Virus record (IMG/VR): IMGVR_UViG_3300034072_001088
Coordinates: 1 to 33,055 of that record
Length of the DNA: 33,055 nt
Direction: 5' to 3' (one strand)
DNA from: a virus
Both the position numbers and the translations under genes were made by a program. The notes beneath the pieces are model-generated. The model was not told where the DNA came from, did not search any database, and was given only the letters and a program-made list of their open reading frames with translations. Shown here piece by piece: positions 14,204 through 22,900 of the stretch. Within the stretch, counting starts at the first letter, position 1, and each line of letters begins with the position of its first letter.

Positions 14204-15265
14204 ATGACGAAGTCGCTCTCCAACATTGCCCTCTGCTCCGCGATCACGATCGCTGCCAGTGACGCGCCGCCCGAGTGGCTTCACCTGCTCCCGGCTGGTG
14301 AAATCTTCACCAATGACGGACGCGGTCCCTATCGCGCCGGTGACATGGTCGCCCTGATGGCGGCCTCGCTCAATGCCGGCGACAAGCTGGTCCTGGACGA
14401 GAACCATGCCACCGATCTGGCGGGGCCGCGCGGCGAGGAAGCCCCGGCACGCGCCTGGATCATCGAGCTTCAGCATCGTGATGACGGCATTTGGGGCAAG
14501 GTCGATTGGACCGAAGCGGCCATCGGCCGTCGCATCTGGAAAGAATATCGCGGCGTCTCGCCGGTCATCCTGCACCGCAAGGACGGGACGATCGACGCAG
14601 TGCTGCGCGCCAGCCTCACCAACAAACCCAATTTCCGGGGCCTTGTGGCCCTTCATCAGGAGAATGCCATGGATTTCCGTGCATGGCTGATCGAGGCGCT
14701 TGGCCTCGACAGCGCAGCCGACGACGCCGCGATCATGGCGGCGCTCAAGGCCAAGTTCGAGGGCAAGAAGGAGGATGGCGAAACCGCGCTCCAGTCTGCC
14801 CTTGATCCCATCGCCCAGGCGGCGGGTCTCGCGGTAGGCAGCAACGCCGCCGCGATCCTGGTCGGCGTGCAGCAGCTCGCTGCCGGCGGCGGTCGTGACG
14901 AGGTCATCACCGCGCTCCAGTCGGAACTGGCCGGTGTCACCAACCAGCTCAACGCCCTCCAGGATGATGGCAAGCGCCTGGCCGCCACGACGTTCGTGGA
15001 CGGCGCGATCGCCGCACAGCGGGTCGGCATCAAGCCGATGCGCGACCGGTACATCGCCATGCACATGGCCGATCCGGCAGGCACGCAGGAGCTGATCAAC
15101 GCGATGCCCTGCCTGGCGCCGACCGGCACCCGCCTTGTTCCCCCGGCCGATCGCAAGGCCGGCGAGCTGAACGAAGCCGACACCTCGGTCATCGCCCTGA
15201 TGGGTCTCGACCCCGAGGAATACAAGAAATCGCTCGCTGCGTCGGGCCAGCAGGAGGCACGCTAA
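14204..15265 (+). CDS. I: Head maturation protease (Mu gpI-like), with internal scaffold
   Basis: A 353-residue protein. The N-terminal half has the I-family pattern: PPEWLHLLPAGEIFTNDGRG, LDENHATDLAG (H68), then GIWGKVDWTEAA and EYRGVSPVILH (S119), ending with ASLTNKPNFRGL. H68 and S119 are candidate catalytic residues by position in the family pattern, not proven. The C-terminal half is helical and scaffold-like. ATG 14204 is preferred because the upstream ATG at 14150 adds an odd Cys/His/Arg-rich stretch; neither has a strong ribosome site. It follows a 139-base gap with a hairpin and precedes the capsid genes. Confidence 0.87.
   Translation: MTKSLSNIALCSAITIAASDAPPEWLHLLPAGEIFTNDGRGPYRAGDMVALMAASLNAGDKLVLDENHATDLAGPRGEEAPARAWIIELQHRDDGIWGKVDWTEAAIGRRIWKEYRGVSPVILHRKDGTIDAVLRASLTNKPNFRGLVALHQENAMDFRAWLIEALGLDSAADDAAIMAALKAKFEGKKEDGETALQSALDPIAQAAGLAVGSNAAAILVGVQQLAAGGGRDEVITALQSELAGVTNQLNALQDDGKRLAATTFVDGAIAAQRVGIKPMRDRYIAMHMADPAGTQELINAMPCLAPTGTRLVPPADRKAGELNEADTSVIALMGLDPEEYKKSLAASGQQEAR
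14657..14662 (+). promoter_or_regulatory. Internal ribosome site for scaffold protein
   Basis: CAGGAG at 14657-14662 lies six bases before the in-frame ATG at 14669 inside the protease gene, much better than any site before the full-length start. Confidence 0.7.
14669..15265 (+). CDS. Z: Internal in-frame scaffold protein (Mu gpZ-like)
   Basis: An internal ATG at 14669 with a strong ribosome site opens a 198-residue protein identical to the C-terminal part of the protease. It begins MDFRAWLIEALGLDSAADD exactly where the protease domain ends, and is mostly helical with a coiled-coil-like segment (ITALQSELAGVTNQLNALQDDG). In Mu the scaffold Z is made by just such an internal start within gene I and is removed by the protease when the head matures. 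Production of this form is inferred from the start signal and the domain border. Confidence 0.72.
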   Translation: MDFRAWLIEALGLDSAADDAAIMAALKAKFEGKKEDGETALQSALDPIAQAAGLAVGSNAAAILVGVQQLAAGGGRDEVITALQSELAGVTNQLNALQDDGKRLAATTFVDGAIAAQRVGIKPMRDRYIAMHMADPAGTQELINAMPCLAPTGTRLVPPADRKAGELNEADTSVIALMGLDPEEYKKSLAASGQQEAR

Positions 15266-15673
15266 ATGGCTGCGCTTACCGCAGATCGTAACACTCCGCG
15301 CCGCGAGCGCGGGATAGAGAGCCACCCGGTCAAGGGGGCGACCACCATTCATGCGGGCGCGCTCGTCTGCCTGGATGCTACCGGCCAGCTAGTGCCTGGC
15401 GCCTTGGCCACCGGCTTGATCGCGCGCGGCCGGGCCGATGAAAAGGTCGCTAACGACGGTGCGGACGGCGCTGTCCGCTGCAATGTCCGCCAGGGCATCT
15501 TCCGCTGGAACAATAGCGCCGCCGCCGACGCCATCACCCGCGCCGAGATCGGTGACCTCGCCTACGTCGTCGACGATCAGACGGTCGCCAAGACGAATGG
15601 CACCAACACCCGATCGGCCGCCGGCACGATCCGCGACGTGGACGCCCAGGGCGTCTGGGTCGAGACCCTCTGA
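15266..15673 (+). CDS. Head decoration-like (DUF2190-like) protein
   Basis: A 135-residue protein, mostly beta strands and turns, with motifs such as HPVKGATTIHAGALVCLDATGQLVPG and GIFRWNNSAAADAITRAEIGDLAYVVDDQTV. These resemble small capsid-decoration proteins (beta-tulip type) encoded beside the major head protein of many phages. It would bind the outer capsid surface after expansion. The ATG comes directly after the protease stop with AGGAGG at 15252-15257, a strong site that suggests high expression. The family call rests on pattern and position. Confidence 0.7.
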   Translation: MAALTADRNTPRRERGIESHPVKGATTIHAGALVCLDATGQLVPGALATGLIARGRADEKVANDGADGAVRCNVRQGIFRWNNSAAADAITRAEIGDLAYVVDDQTVAKTNGTNTRSAAGTIRDVDAQGVWVETL

Positions 15674-15686
15674 GGAGCTTTCCAGC

Positions 15687-16580
15687 ATGATCATCAACGC
15701 CGAAAATCTGGCGGCCGTTCGCACCGGCTTCAGCACCGCCTTTGCCAAGGGGCTGGGCCAGGCCAAGCCGCTCTATCAGCGCGTGACTACCGTGGTGCCC
15801 GCCAGCACCAAGGAACAAAAATATGGGTGGTTGGGCAAAGTGCCCAATGTGCGCGAATGGATCGGTGCGCGCATCGTCCAGAACCTTTCCCAGGGCGACT
15901 ATGCGATCCGCGAAAAGCCGTGGGAACTGACCATCGGCGTCGATCGCGACGATATCGAGACCGACAATATCGGCGTCTATGCGCCGCTGTTCGAAGAAAT
16001 GGGTCAGTCCACCGGCGCATTCTGGGATATGCTGGTTTGGCCGCTGCTCAAGGACGGCTTCACCACCCCTTGCTATGACGGCCAGAATTTCTTCGACACC
16101 GATCATCCGGTCCTGGACGCCGCCGGCCAGACCGTCACCGTCGCCAATACCGATGGCGGCGCGGGCGCGCCCTGGTTCCTGCTCGACGTGAGCCGCGCGC
16201 TCAAGCCGATCATCCTCCAGAAGCGCAAGGATTTCAAATTCGTCGCCCGTGACAAGGATACCGACGACAACGTCTTCGACCTCAACGAGTACAAGTACGG
16301 CGCCGACGCCCGTGCCAATGTCGGCTTCGGCTTCTGGCAATTCGCCTGGGGGTCCAAGCAGACGCTCGATGCGGCGCATTACGAGACGGCACGCGCCGCT
16401 CTGTCGGGCATGAAGGGCGATCATGGCCGTCCGCTCGGCATCAGCGGCAATCTGCTGATCGTCGGTCCGACCAACGAGGGCGCCGGCCGCAAGCTGCTCC
16501 AGTCGCAGCTGGTGAATGGCGGCGAGAGCAACCCCTGGGCAGGCACGGCCGAACTGCTCGTCTGCCCCTGGCTCGCCTGA
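15687..16580 (+). CDS. T: Major head protein (Mu gpT-like)
   Basis: A 297-residue protein of the Mu T family. Features are the N-terminal NAENLAAVRTGFSTAFAKGL, the block STKEQKYGWLGKVPNVREWIG, then KPWELTIGVDRDDIETDNIG, QNFFDTDHPV and the C-terminal LLIVGPTNEGAGRKLL with a final EL-LVCPWLA-type end. This is the main capsid subunit. It starts 14 bases after the decoration-like gene with GAGGAG at 15672-15677, again a strong ribosome site. Confidence 0.93.
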   Translation: MIINAENLAAVRTGFSTAFAKGLGQAKPLYQRVTTVVPASTKEQKYGWLGKVPNVREWIGARIVQNLSQGDYAIREKPWELTIGVDRDDIETDNIGVYAPLFEEMGQSTGAFWDMLVWPLLKDGFTTPCYDGQNFFDTDHPVLDAAGQTVTVANTDGGAGAPWFLLDVSRALKPIILQKRKDFKFVARDKDTDDNVFDLNEYKYGADARANVGFGFWQFAWGSKQTLDAAHYETARAALSGMKGDHGRPLGISGNLLIVGPTNEGAGRKLLQSQLVNGGESNPWAGTAELLVCPWLA

Positions 16581-16582
16581 TC

Positions 16583-17056
16583 ATGGCGCGCGAACCCAAG
16601 AAGACGCCGGTCCCTGTGCCGGCGTCCACGCCCGCCGCCGCTCCGGCTCCTTTCGTGGACGGGACGTCCATCGCGGCCTTGCAGCCGGGCGGTCCTGCTC
16701 AGGATGAAGCCATCGGAAAGGCTGTGTCGGAGGCCATCGCCGATGGTGCTCTGGCAGGTGCCGGCACGATCATGACTGCGCTCGCGCAGGAGGTCATTCC
16801 TGTCGCCCCGTCGATCGACGCTCTTCTCGAACTGGCCGAGAATGCGCCCGCCGATATCGTCGCGACCATCGGGTTCCGTGTTGTCGGACCTCGCCAGGGC
16901 CGCTGGCGTGCGGGTCGCAACTTTGGCCTGGAGGCGCAGGTTCTGCCGCTCATCAATCTGGGCGAGGATGAGTTGCGCTCGATCGACGGCGACGCGCTGC
17001 TGAACTGGTCAGTCGTGCGGCTGCCCGAGGTCGAAGAGGCGGAAGACGCCGAATGA
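16583..17056 (+). CDS. HI1506/FluMu gp35-like head region protein
   Basis: A 157-residue protein with a Pro/Ala-rich N terminus (VPVPASTPAAAPAP), a helical middle and a C-terminal block: GFRVVGPRQGRWRAGRNFG, then INLGEDELRSIDGDALLNW. The last part matches the short domain of HI1506-related (Mu gp35-like) proteins found just after the major head gene, with its pattern of GRRAG, an aromatic and ELxxLxxDxxL. The role is not established. It starts three bases after the head gene stop with no clear ribosome site, and its stop overlaps the next start. Confidence 0.68.
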   Translation: MAREPKKTPVPVPASTPAAAPAPFVDGTSIAALQPGGPAQDEAIGKAVSEAIADGALAGAGTIMTALAQEVIPVAPSIDALLELAENAPADIVATIGFRVVGPRQGRWRAGRNFGLEAQVLPLINLGEDELRSIDGDALLNWSVVRLPEVEEAEDAE

Positions 17057-17481
17057 GCTATGCCACCCAGGCGATGCTGGTGAAGCGTTTCGGTGAGCGG
17101 CAATTGGTGCAGCTCACCGACCGTGGCGAGGTTCCGACCGGCCAGATCGACACCGATCTGGTCGCTCAGGAACTGGCCAATACCGACGCGGTCATCAACG
17201 GCTATGTCGGCAACCGGTATCGCCTGCCGCTCGATCCCACGCCCGATCTGGTGACGGATCTGGCGATCTCGATCGCGCTCTACAAGCTGCATGCCTTCGC
17301 GCCCGATCCCAAGGTGAAGGACGATTACGACCAGGCGATCCGGACGTTGCGCGACATCAGCAACAACGTGGTCAAGCTCGACGCGGCGGGGGTGGAGCCG
17401 GCGTCATCGGGCGCGAGCGGGGTTCAGTTCATCGATCGTGAACGCCCGCTCACGCCCGAAAGCATGCGTGGCTTCATCTGA
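17053..17481 (+). CDS. DUF1320 protein (Mu gp36-like)
   Basis: A 142-residue protein with the DUF1320 pattern MSYATQAMLVKRFGERQLVQLTDR at the start, then DTDAVINGYVGNRYRLPL-type residues in the middle and a helix with AISIALYKLHA. These proteins sit between the head and tail genes of Mu-like phages and are believed to act in head completion as adaptors. The ATG overlaps the preceding stop (ATGA), and the stop overlaps the next ATG (TGATG). Confidence 0.87.
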   Translation: MSYATQAMLVKRFGERQLVQLTDRGEVPTGQIDTDLVAQELANTDAVINGYVGNRYRLPLDPTPDLVTDLAISIALYKLHAFAPDPKVKDDYDQAIRTLRDISNNVVKLDAAGVEPASSGASGVQFIDRERPLTPESMRGFI

Positions 17482-17924
17482 TGTTTGCCCAGGTCAAGGA
17501 CCGTCTGGCCGATGTCACGCAATTGTCGGGACGCGTGCAGCCAGGCGCCAGCCTGTCGGACCTGATGGCCCGCAACCAGGCGCCGCAGGTTTGCCCAGCT
17601 GCATTCGTGCTGCCGCTGGGGATTCGCGGCGGTCCGGTGACGGCGATGACGGGCGTGTTCGCCCAGACCATCGCCGAAACCCTGGGCGTGGTGCTGTTCC
17701 TGCGCGCGGCCGGCGACGCGACCGGCGGCAAGCTGACTGACCAGCTGGTGCCGCTGCGCAACGCGGTGATCCGCCGGATCGTCAACTGGGCGCCGCAGTC
17801 CGACTGGGGCGAGGACGAGACGATCGGCGTGTTCCGCCTGGCGCGCGGCGAGCTGATCAGCCTGTCGTCCGGCCTGCTTACCTATCAGCTCGACTTCGCT
17901 TTGGACGATCAACTGAGGATTTGA
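17481..17924 (+). CDS. Tail terminator-like protein (Mu gp37 region)
   Basis: A 147-residue protein resembling gp37 and tail terminator proteins: an N-terminal helix (FAQVKDRLADVTQLSGRV), beta strands (QVCPAAFVLPLG) and a middle region with TIAETLGVVLFLRAAGD and LRNAVIRRIVNWAPQ, ending in strands (LLTYQLDFALDDQ). Such proteins cap the tail tube and join it to the head. The gene order head-gp36-gp37-tube supports this. Confidence 0.75.
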   Translation: MFAQVKDRLADVTQLSGRVQPGASLSDLMARNQAPQVCPAAFVLPLGIRGGPVTAMTGVFAQTIAETLGVVLFLRAAGDATGGKLTDQLVPLRNAVIRRIVNWAPQSDWGEDETIGVFRLARGELISLSSGLLTYQLDFALDDQLRI

Positions 17925-17925
17925 A

Positions 17926-18186
17926 ATGGCTACCAAGAAGGCTTCATCGGCCGCTGAAACGCCGGCCACCGATACGCAGACGCCGGCCGTTACTAATCAG
18001 GACGATACGGCGGACATCGTGTCCGACGCGGTCGACACCCCCGCGATTGCGGAGGTCGACCCCGTACCGGCTGCGATTCCCGATCCCATCGTCGCCCTCA
18101 ATGAGCATGGCAACGAACGCCCGCTCTCGGGCGGCAGCTTCATCCGCCAGGCGGATGGCACCCTGACCCGGAACATGGAGGCGTAA
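17926..18186 (+). CDS. Small acidic protein before the tail tube gene
   Basis: An 86-residue protein. The first 50 residues are low-complexity, rich in Ala, Thr, Asp and Pro, and likely disordered. The end (PLSGGSFIRQADGTLTRNMEA) resembles the C-terminal pattern of small Mu gp38-like (DUF2635) proteins, but the match is weak. CTGAGG near 17913 may be the ribosome site. It could be a minor virion or tail-assembly component; no function can be assigned. Confidence 0.6.
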   Translation: MATKKASSAAETPATDTQTPAVTNQDDTADIVSDAVDTPAIAEVDPVPAAIPDPIVALNEHGNERPLSGGSFIRQADGTLTRNMEA

Positions 18187-19161
18187 ATGGCCGAACCGAT
18201 CAAATGGCGTAGCAAGATCATCCTGGCGAAGATCGAGCCGCTGGCCAGCTATGGCGTGGACTCAGTGCCCACCGGCGCGCTCAACGCGATGCTGATGACC
18301 AATGTCACCTTCCAGCCGATGGAAGGCCAGTCGGTCAGCCGTAATCTGGAGCGGCCCTATATGGGCGCGCAGGAAGAACTGCCGGTCGGTCTCTATTCGG
18401 TGCTCCAGGGCGATATCGAACTGGTCGGCAGTGGATCGACCGGCGTGGCGCCGGCCTGGTCCCCAATCATTCGGGCCTGCGGCGTGGCCGAGGTCATCAC
18501 GCCCGATGGCGGCACGGTCGGCTCGGGCAAGGTCGAATATTCGCCGGTCAGCGACAATCAGGAGAGCGTGTCGATCTATTTCCTGATCGGCACTACCCGC
18601 TATGTCATGCTGGGCGTGCGCGGCACCGGCCAGATCACCGTCAATGCGATGGGGATTCCCGTCTTCCGCGTGACGCTGACCGGCCTGTTCACGGTGCCCA
18701 GCGTCCAGTCGCGCCCCACCATCGATCTGACCAAGTTCGCCAAGCCGCAGGCGGCGAGCAAGGCCACCACACCGGTGTTCACGATCGGCGGCGTCTCGTT
18801 CGCCATGCGTGAATTCCAGCTCAACCTGGGCTGCGATGTCCAGACCCGCATGCTGGTCGGCCAGGAACGGATCGTCATTGTCGACAAGGCCGAGCAGATC
18901 AGCTGCACGGTCGAGGCCGTCGTGCTGGGCACCTACAACCCGGTGTCGCAGGCGGGTTCGCCCACGGCCGATGCCCCCAAGCAGGTCATCAACCTGGAGC
19001 ACGGGTCGATCGCAGGCCGCCGGGTGAAGGTCAATGCGCCGACCGCAGTCCAGCAGCGCTTCGCCGGTCCCCAGGAAAATCAGGGCGTCGAGGAATGGCC
19101 GCTCAGCTTCTCGCCGCTGCCTTCGGTCGGCGACGACCAGTGGAAGATCACGCTGACCTGA
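18187..19161 (+). CDS. Major tail tube protein, siphovirus type
   Basis: A 324-residue, beta-rich protein. The N terminus has KWRSKIILAKIEPLASYGVD and SVSRNLERPYMGAQEEL, a pattern seen in tail tube proteins of siphoviruses and Mu-like siphophages; the middle has EYSPVSDNQESVSIYFLIG, and the C-terminal part has IAGRRVKVNAPTAVQQ. It would polymerise into the long flexible tail tube. GGAGG at 18177-18181 lies five bases before the ATG. No sheath gene is present around it, which marks the tail as non-contractile. Confidence 0.85.
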   Translation: MAEPIKWRSKIILAKIEPLASYGVDSVPTGALNAMLMTNVTFQPMEGQSVSRNLERPYMGAQEELPVGLYSVLQGDIELVGSGSTGVAPAWSPIIRACGVAEVITPDGGTVGSGKVEYSPVSDNQESVSIYFLIGTTRYVMLGVRGTGQITVNAMGIPVFRVTLTGLFTVPSVQSRPTIDLTKFAKPQAASKATTPVFTIGGVSFAMREFQLNLGCDVQTRMLVGQERIVIVDKAEQISCTVEAVVLGTYNPVSQAGSPTADAPKQVINLEHGSIAGRRVKVNAPTAVQQRFAGPQENQGVEEWPLSFSPLPSVGDDQWKITLT

Positions 19162-19173
19162 TCACGAAATAAA

Positions 19174-19261
19174 CCCCGAGAGGGGCGATGATCCGTCGCT
19201 GGCGTCCGGGCTGGCGACTGGGGAGCCAGCAACAGGCGGCGGGCCGAGACGAACCGCCGCC
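19174..19261 (+). promoter_or_regulatory. Three stem-loops in the leader of the tail chaperone gene
   Basis: The 122-base gap before the chaperone gene contains three hairpins in a row: CCCC/GGGG with a GAGA tetraloop at 19174-19185, GCTGGC/GCCAGC at 19210-19230, and an 8-bp stem GGCGGCGG/CCGCCGCC at 19235-19261 with an 11-base loop. They end 12 bases before AAGGAG at 19273-19278. The first could act with RNA polymerase or ribosomes as an attenuator; all could protect the message. The role is inferred. Confidence 0.45.
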
Positions 19262-19283
19262 CACCAAAACCCAAGGAGCTCCC

Positions 19284-19616
19284 ATGTCTTTCGTTGTCGA
19301 TCCCAATCCCACCTTCACCCATGTCGTCAAGGTCAAGGTCCCCGTCGATGGGGGCTTCAAGGACCAGAGTTTCAAGGCGACCTACAGCGTGATCCCGACC
19401 GACGAGATCAGCCAGTATGACCTGGGCGCAGGTACGGGATCGAAGGAATTCTTGCAGCGCGCGGTGACCCACATGTCGGACCTGGTCGACAAGGATGGCG
19501 AGACCATCAGCTACAGCGACGAACTGCGCGATCAGCTGCTGGGCCAGCTCTATGTCCGCAAGGCGTTGGCCCGCACCTATTTCGAAGCGGTCGCAGGCGC
19601 CCAGTCGGGAAACTGA
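19284..19616 (+). CDS. Tail assembly chaperone (gpG-like, short form)
   Basis: A 110-residue protein with beta-rich N-terminal half (PTFTHVVKVKVPVDGGFKDQSF) and helical C-terminal half (YSDELRDQLLGQLYVRKALARTY), typical of the G-type chaperone that coats the tape measure during tail assembly. AAGGAG at 19273-19278 gives a good ribosome site for ATG 19284; an in-frame ATG at 19188 is unlikely. It ends in a TGA directly after a slippery heptamer, so a fraction of ribosomes should continue in the -1 frame to make a GT fusion. It lies between tube and tape measure genes, as expected. Confidence 0.88.
   Translation: MSFVVDPNPTFTHVVKVKVPVDGGFKDQSFKATYSVIPTDEISQYDLGAGTGSKEFLQRAVTHMSDLVDKDGETISYSDELRDQLLGQLYVRKALARTYFEAVAGAQSGN
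19607..19613 (+). promoter_or_regulatory. -1 ribosomal frameshift site GGGAAAC
   Basis: The heptamer is read in the zero frame as G GGA AAC and is followed at once by the TGA stop, matching the X XXY YYZ rule. After slipping, both tRNAs still pair (GGG AAA), and the -1 frame is open from there to 19969. Lambda uses a nearly identical GGGAAAG at the same point between G and T. Confidence 0.92.
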
Positions 19617-19969
19617 AAGACGCCGCCCGGCGCTGGGCGCTGGGCGGCCCGCCCGATCTTCGCGAGGCGATCGACGACGCGGAACAATGGGGAATCCCGG
19701 CCGAAGCGATCGCCACCCTTGAGCATAAGGAGCCGGGATTTCCGGTCTGGCCGCAGAATATGGTCATCGTCGACGCCTTCCTTGCCATCACCAGTCAGCT
19801 GCGGGCGATCCAGATCGCGCCGGGCCAGCTGCTCTGGCAGGGCTTCGACTATGCCGGCGCCAAGGCGGGTCTCGAACAATCGGCCATGCACCTCAATCCG
19901 ATCCAGTGGACCTGGCTGCGCGTGATGGAACGTGCGGCGGTCTCTGCCCTCAACGGCTATCGCGGGTGA
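19613..19969 (+). CDS. T domain of tail assembly chaperone, made by -1 frameshift
   Basis: This frame continues from the slippery site and adds 118 residues to the 110 of the short form, giving a GT fusion of 228 residues. It has no good start of its own: the first ATG (19760) lacks a ribosome site and would lose the first third. The added part has RRWALGGPPDLREAIDDAEQW, PGFPVWPQNMVIVDAFL and a final helical region (NPIQWTWLRVMERAAVSAL). In lambda, the T part of GT binds the tube protein and brings it to the tape measure. The tape measure gene follows after seven bases. Confidence 0.87.
   Translation: MKDAARRWALGGPPDLREAIDDAEQWGIPAEAIATLEHKEPGFPVWPQNMVIVDAFLAITSQLRAIQIAPGQLLWQGFDYAGAKAGLEQSAMHLNPIQWTWLRVMERAAVSALNGYRG
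19622..19648 (+). other. Frameshift-stimulating stem-loop
   Basis: GCCGCCC (19622-19628) pairs perfectly with GGGCGGC (19642-19648) around a 13-base loop. The stem starts eight bases after the slippery heptamer, the usual spacing for a stimulating structure. The GC-rich loop and downstream bases could also form a pseudoknot. Confidence 0.75.
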
Positions 19970-19976
19970 CCCAGGC

Positions 19977-22900
19977 ATGAGCCTCAAGACTTCCCTCATC
20001 ATCACCGGCGACAGCGGCACCGCGAAGGCAGCGGTCGATGCGCTGAAGGACAGCGTCGACAAGCTCAACGAAACCGCCAAGGCCGGCAGTGCGCCGGCCG
20101 ATGCAATGGGCAAGGCGGTCGATGGTGTTGCCGATAGCGCCAAGGATGCAGCCGGCGCGCTCGGCTCGCTCGACGGCGCGATCGGCGACATCGCCGGCAG
20201 CGCGGCCGATGCCGCCGGCACCGGTTCGGCGCTGGGCGGCGCACTGGACGATATCGGGACCGGCGCGCGCAATGCGGGCAAGGATGCGGGGTTCCTGGGC
20301 AGCATCCTGTCTGACGCTAGCGGTGCCATCAAAGACGCAATCAGCGGCGCGCTCGGCCTGGACGGTGCGCTCGACAATATGGGTGGCGCGACCAAGGAAT
20401 CCTCCAAGCTGGCCGGCGAGCTGGAAGGCAAGCTAGGCGACATGGCCAGGGGCGCGCTGGAGTCCTCCGCCGCCCAGGGCGCGATCGCCAAGGCCAGTGG
20501 CGTTGCCGCCACCGCCATGAGTGGGTTTGGCGTTTCGGCCGCGACCGTGGAAGCGATCCTCACTGGCGGGCTGTCCTTGGCACTGACCGCCGTCATCGGA
20601 TTTATGTCGGGCTTTGCAGCTGAGGCGCTGAGCGGCAGTGACGCGCTGGGCCAGCAGGAAGATGCTGCGGCTTCCCTGACCGAGCAGATCGAAGCGCTGA
20701 ACAAGGCGTTGGAGAAGGAAACCCGCACGCAATATAGCGCGCGGGTCGAGACGTTAAACCACGCGGAAGCTCAGCGCGCGCTTGCCGTCGAAGCTATCAA
20801 AACGCGTAAGGCGTTGCTCGAAACGGCAATGGCCGAGCAGAGGAAAACCCCGAGTTGGTCACCGGCTGGTCCGGGTCAAGCGATCCAGCAAGCTGCAATC
20901 ATGCAAGCAAATTCGGCGGTCGCTGCACTCCAGAAGCAATTGGACAGGGCTGAACAGGACCTCGCTAAAGCTAACTCCAATGTGAATATGGAGCGCCGCT
21001 ATTTCGTTGATCGTGGTGTTGAGGCCGCGACCGACCCACGCGCTCGCGCCAATCTGACGTTTGACCAGGGGCTGGATCGTCTCGATCGCCGTCGCACGCA
21101 GATCAGCGAAGCCCAGTATGCGCGCGAGCGGGCGCAGCTGGAGCGTGATCGCGCTGCCGCCCTGGACGCGGTCAGCGAAGCCGAGAAGAAGGCGAGCGCC
21201 AGCGGCAAGTCCCTGTCCAGCACGCGCAGCGCCGCCAGCGCCGCCGATCGCGCGGCGGCCGAGGCGACCAAGAAGCTGAAGGCCGATCTGGAGGGCGTGA
21301 TCGGTCGCTATGATCCGGCCCGCAAAGCGGCGGCGGATTATGCCGAGGAACTGGAGCGGATCGCCAAGCTCAAGGACGCCGGCAAGATCAGCGACGACGA
21401 CGCCACCAATTATCGCGCCCAGGCCAGTGCCGCTTATCTGAGCAAGTCGCTCGACGTATCGGGCATCAAGGAACTGGCCGAGCAGGAGCAGGCGGCGATC
21501 GACGCGTCGGGCGCGATCGACAAGATCGTCCAGTCGATCAACGATGAGACGGCGGCGCTGGGAATCCTCAATCCCGTCCAGCGCGAACTGCTCAATTATC
21601 GCGAGCAGCTGGCCGCGCTTTCGCCTGAAGAACGGGCGGCGGCCGAGGCGCGGATCGCGGGCGCGCTGGCCGAGAAGACTGCAACTGAAGAGGTCGCCCG
21701 CGCCACCGAGGAAGCCCGTCGCGCCCAGGAACAGCTTGGCAATATGGCGGTCGACGCCTTCACCGCGATCGTGGCGGGCGGGCAGAAGGCGAGCGACGTG
21801 ATCGGTCGCCTGGCTGAGACCATCGCGTCGGCCGCGCTGCAAGCAACGCTGTTCGGCACCGGCCCGCTGGCCGCGATGCTGAACGGCGCCGTCGCGCCCT
21901 CGACCGGCAGCAGCTCGCAGTCGGCGGTCAGCGACCAGGCCAACAAGGCGCTGGCCAAAACGCTGAGCGGCGAGATCGAAACCTCCATGGACAAGGTGTT
22001 CGGGACCAAGGGGTCGTTCGGCAAAACGCTCCAGAATGCCGGCCTTGGCTATGCGGCGGGCGGCATCACCGGCAGCAAGACGGGCGGCGCGCTCGGCGGC
22101 ATGATCGGCGGCGCGGTCGGCAAGGAACTGCTGGGTTCGGCATTGGGGTCGCTCGGCCAGTTCGCCGGCCCGATCGGCGCGATCGCGGGCGGGTTGCTCG
22201 GCGGCGCGATCGGCGGCCTGCTCAAGAAAACTAAGACGGGCGCGGCCAATATCACCAGCGTCGACAGCGATGCGACGCTGAGCGGCAATAGCTCGCAATT
22301 CAAGGCGGCCGCGTCCGGCGCCGCCAGCTCTGTCCAGGACGGGCTTTCCTCGATCGCCGAGCAGCTGGGCGGCTCGATCGGTTCGTTCAACGTTACCATC
22401 GGGCAGCGCCACGGCGACTGGCGCGTCCGCTCGGGCACTGGCTCGCTCAAGGTCGCCAAGGGCGCCAAGGAATTCGACGACGATCAGGAAGGCGCGATCG
22501 CCTATGCCATGCAGATAGCCATCTCTCAGGGGGCTGTAACAGGCCTTTCAGCGGCCGTTGCAAAGGCGCTTAACAGCTCGACCGATCTTGATGAGGCGCT
22601 GACCGAAGCGCTCAAGGTCCAGGAAATCGAGACGCTGCTGGGCGGCATCACGGCCGAGATGACGAACCAGTTCAAGACGTTCGAAGCCCAGGCCAAGGAA
22701 CGGCTGCGGATCGCAACGGAATATGGTTTCGACATTGTCGAGATCGAGAAGAAGAACGCCGAGGATCGCGCTGCCCTGGTCGATCAGATCCTGTCGTCGC
22801 GGATCGGTTCGCTCCAGGACCTGCTGGACGATCTGAAGTTCGGCGATCTGTATGAGGGGTCCGTTACCGATCAGCGCACCGCGCTGCTGGCCGAGATTGC

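Noticed and set aside
19188-19283. N-terminal extension of the tail chaperone from ATG 19188
   Set aside because: The extension is basic and hairpin-encoded, while AAGGAG sits properly before ATG 19284.
20859-22412. Minus-strand frame of 517 codons opposite the tape measure gene
   Set aside because: Same reason: shadow of a biased + strand gene, no start signal or family.
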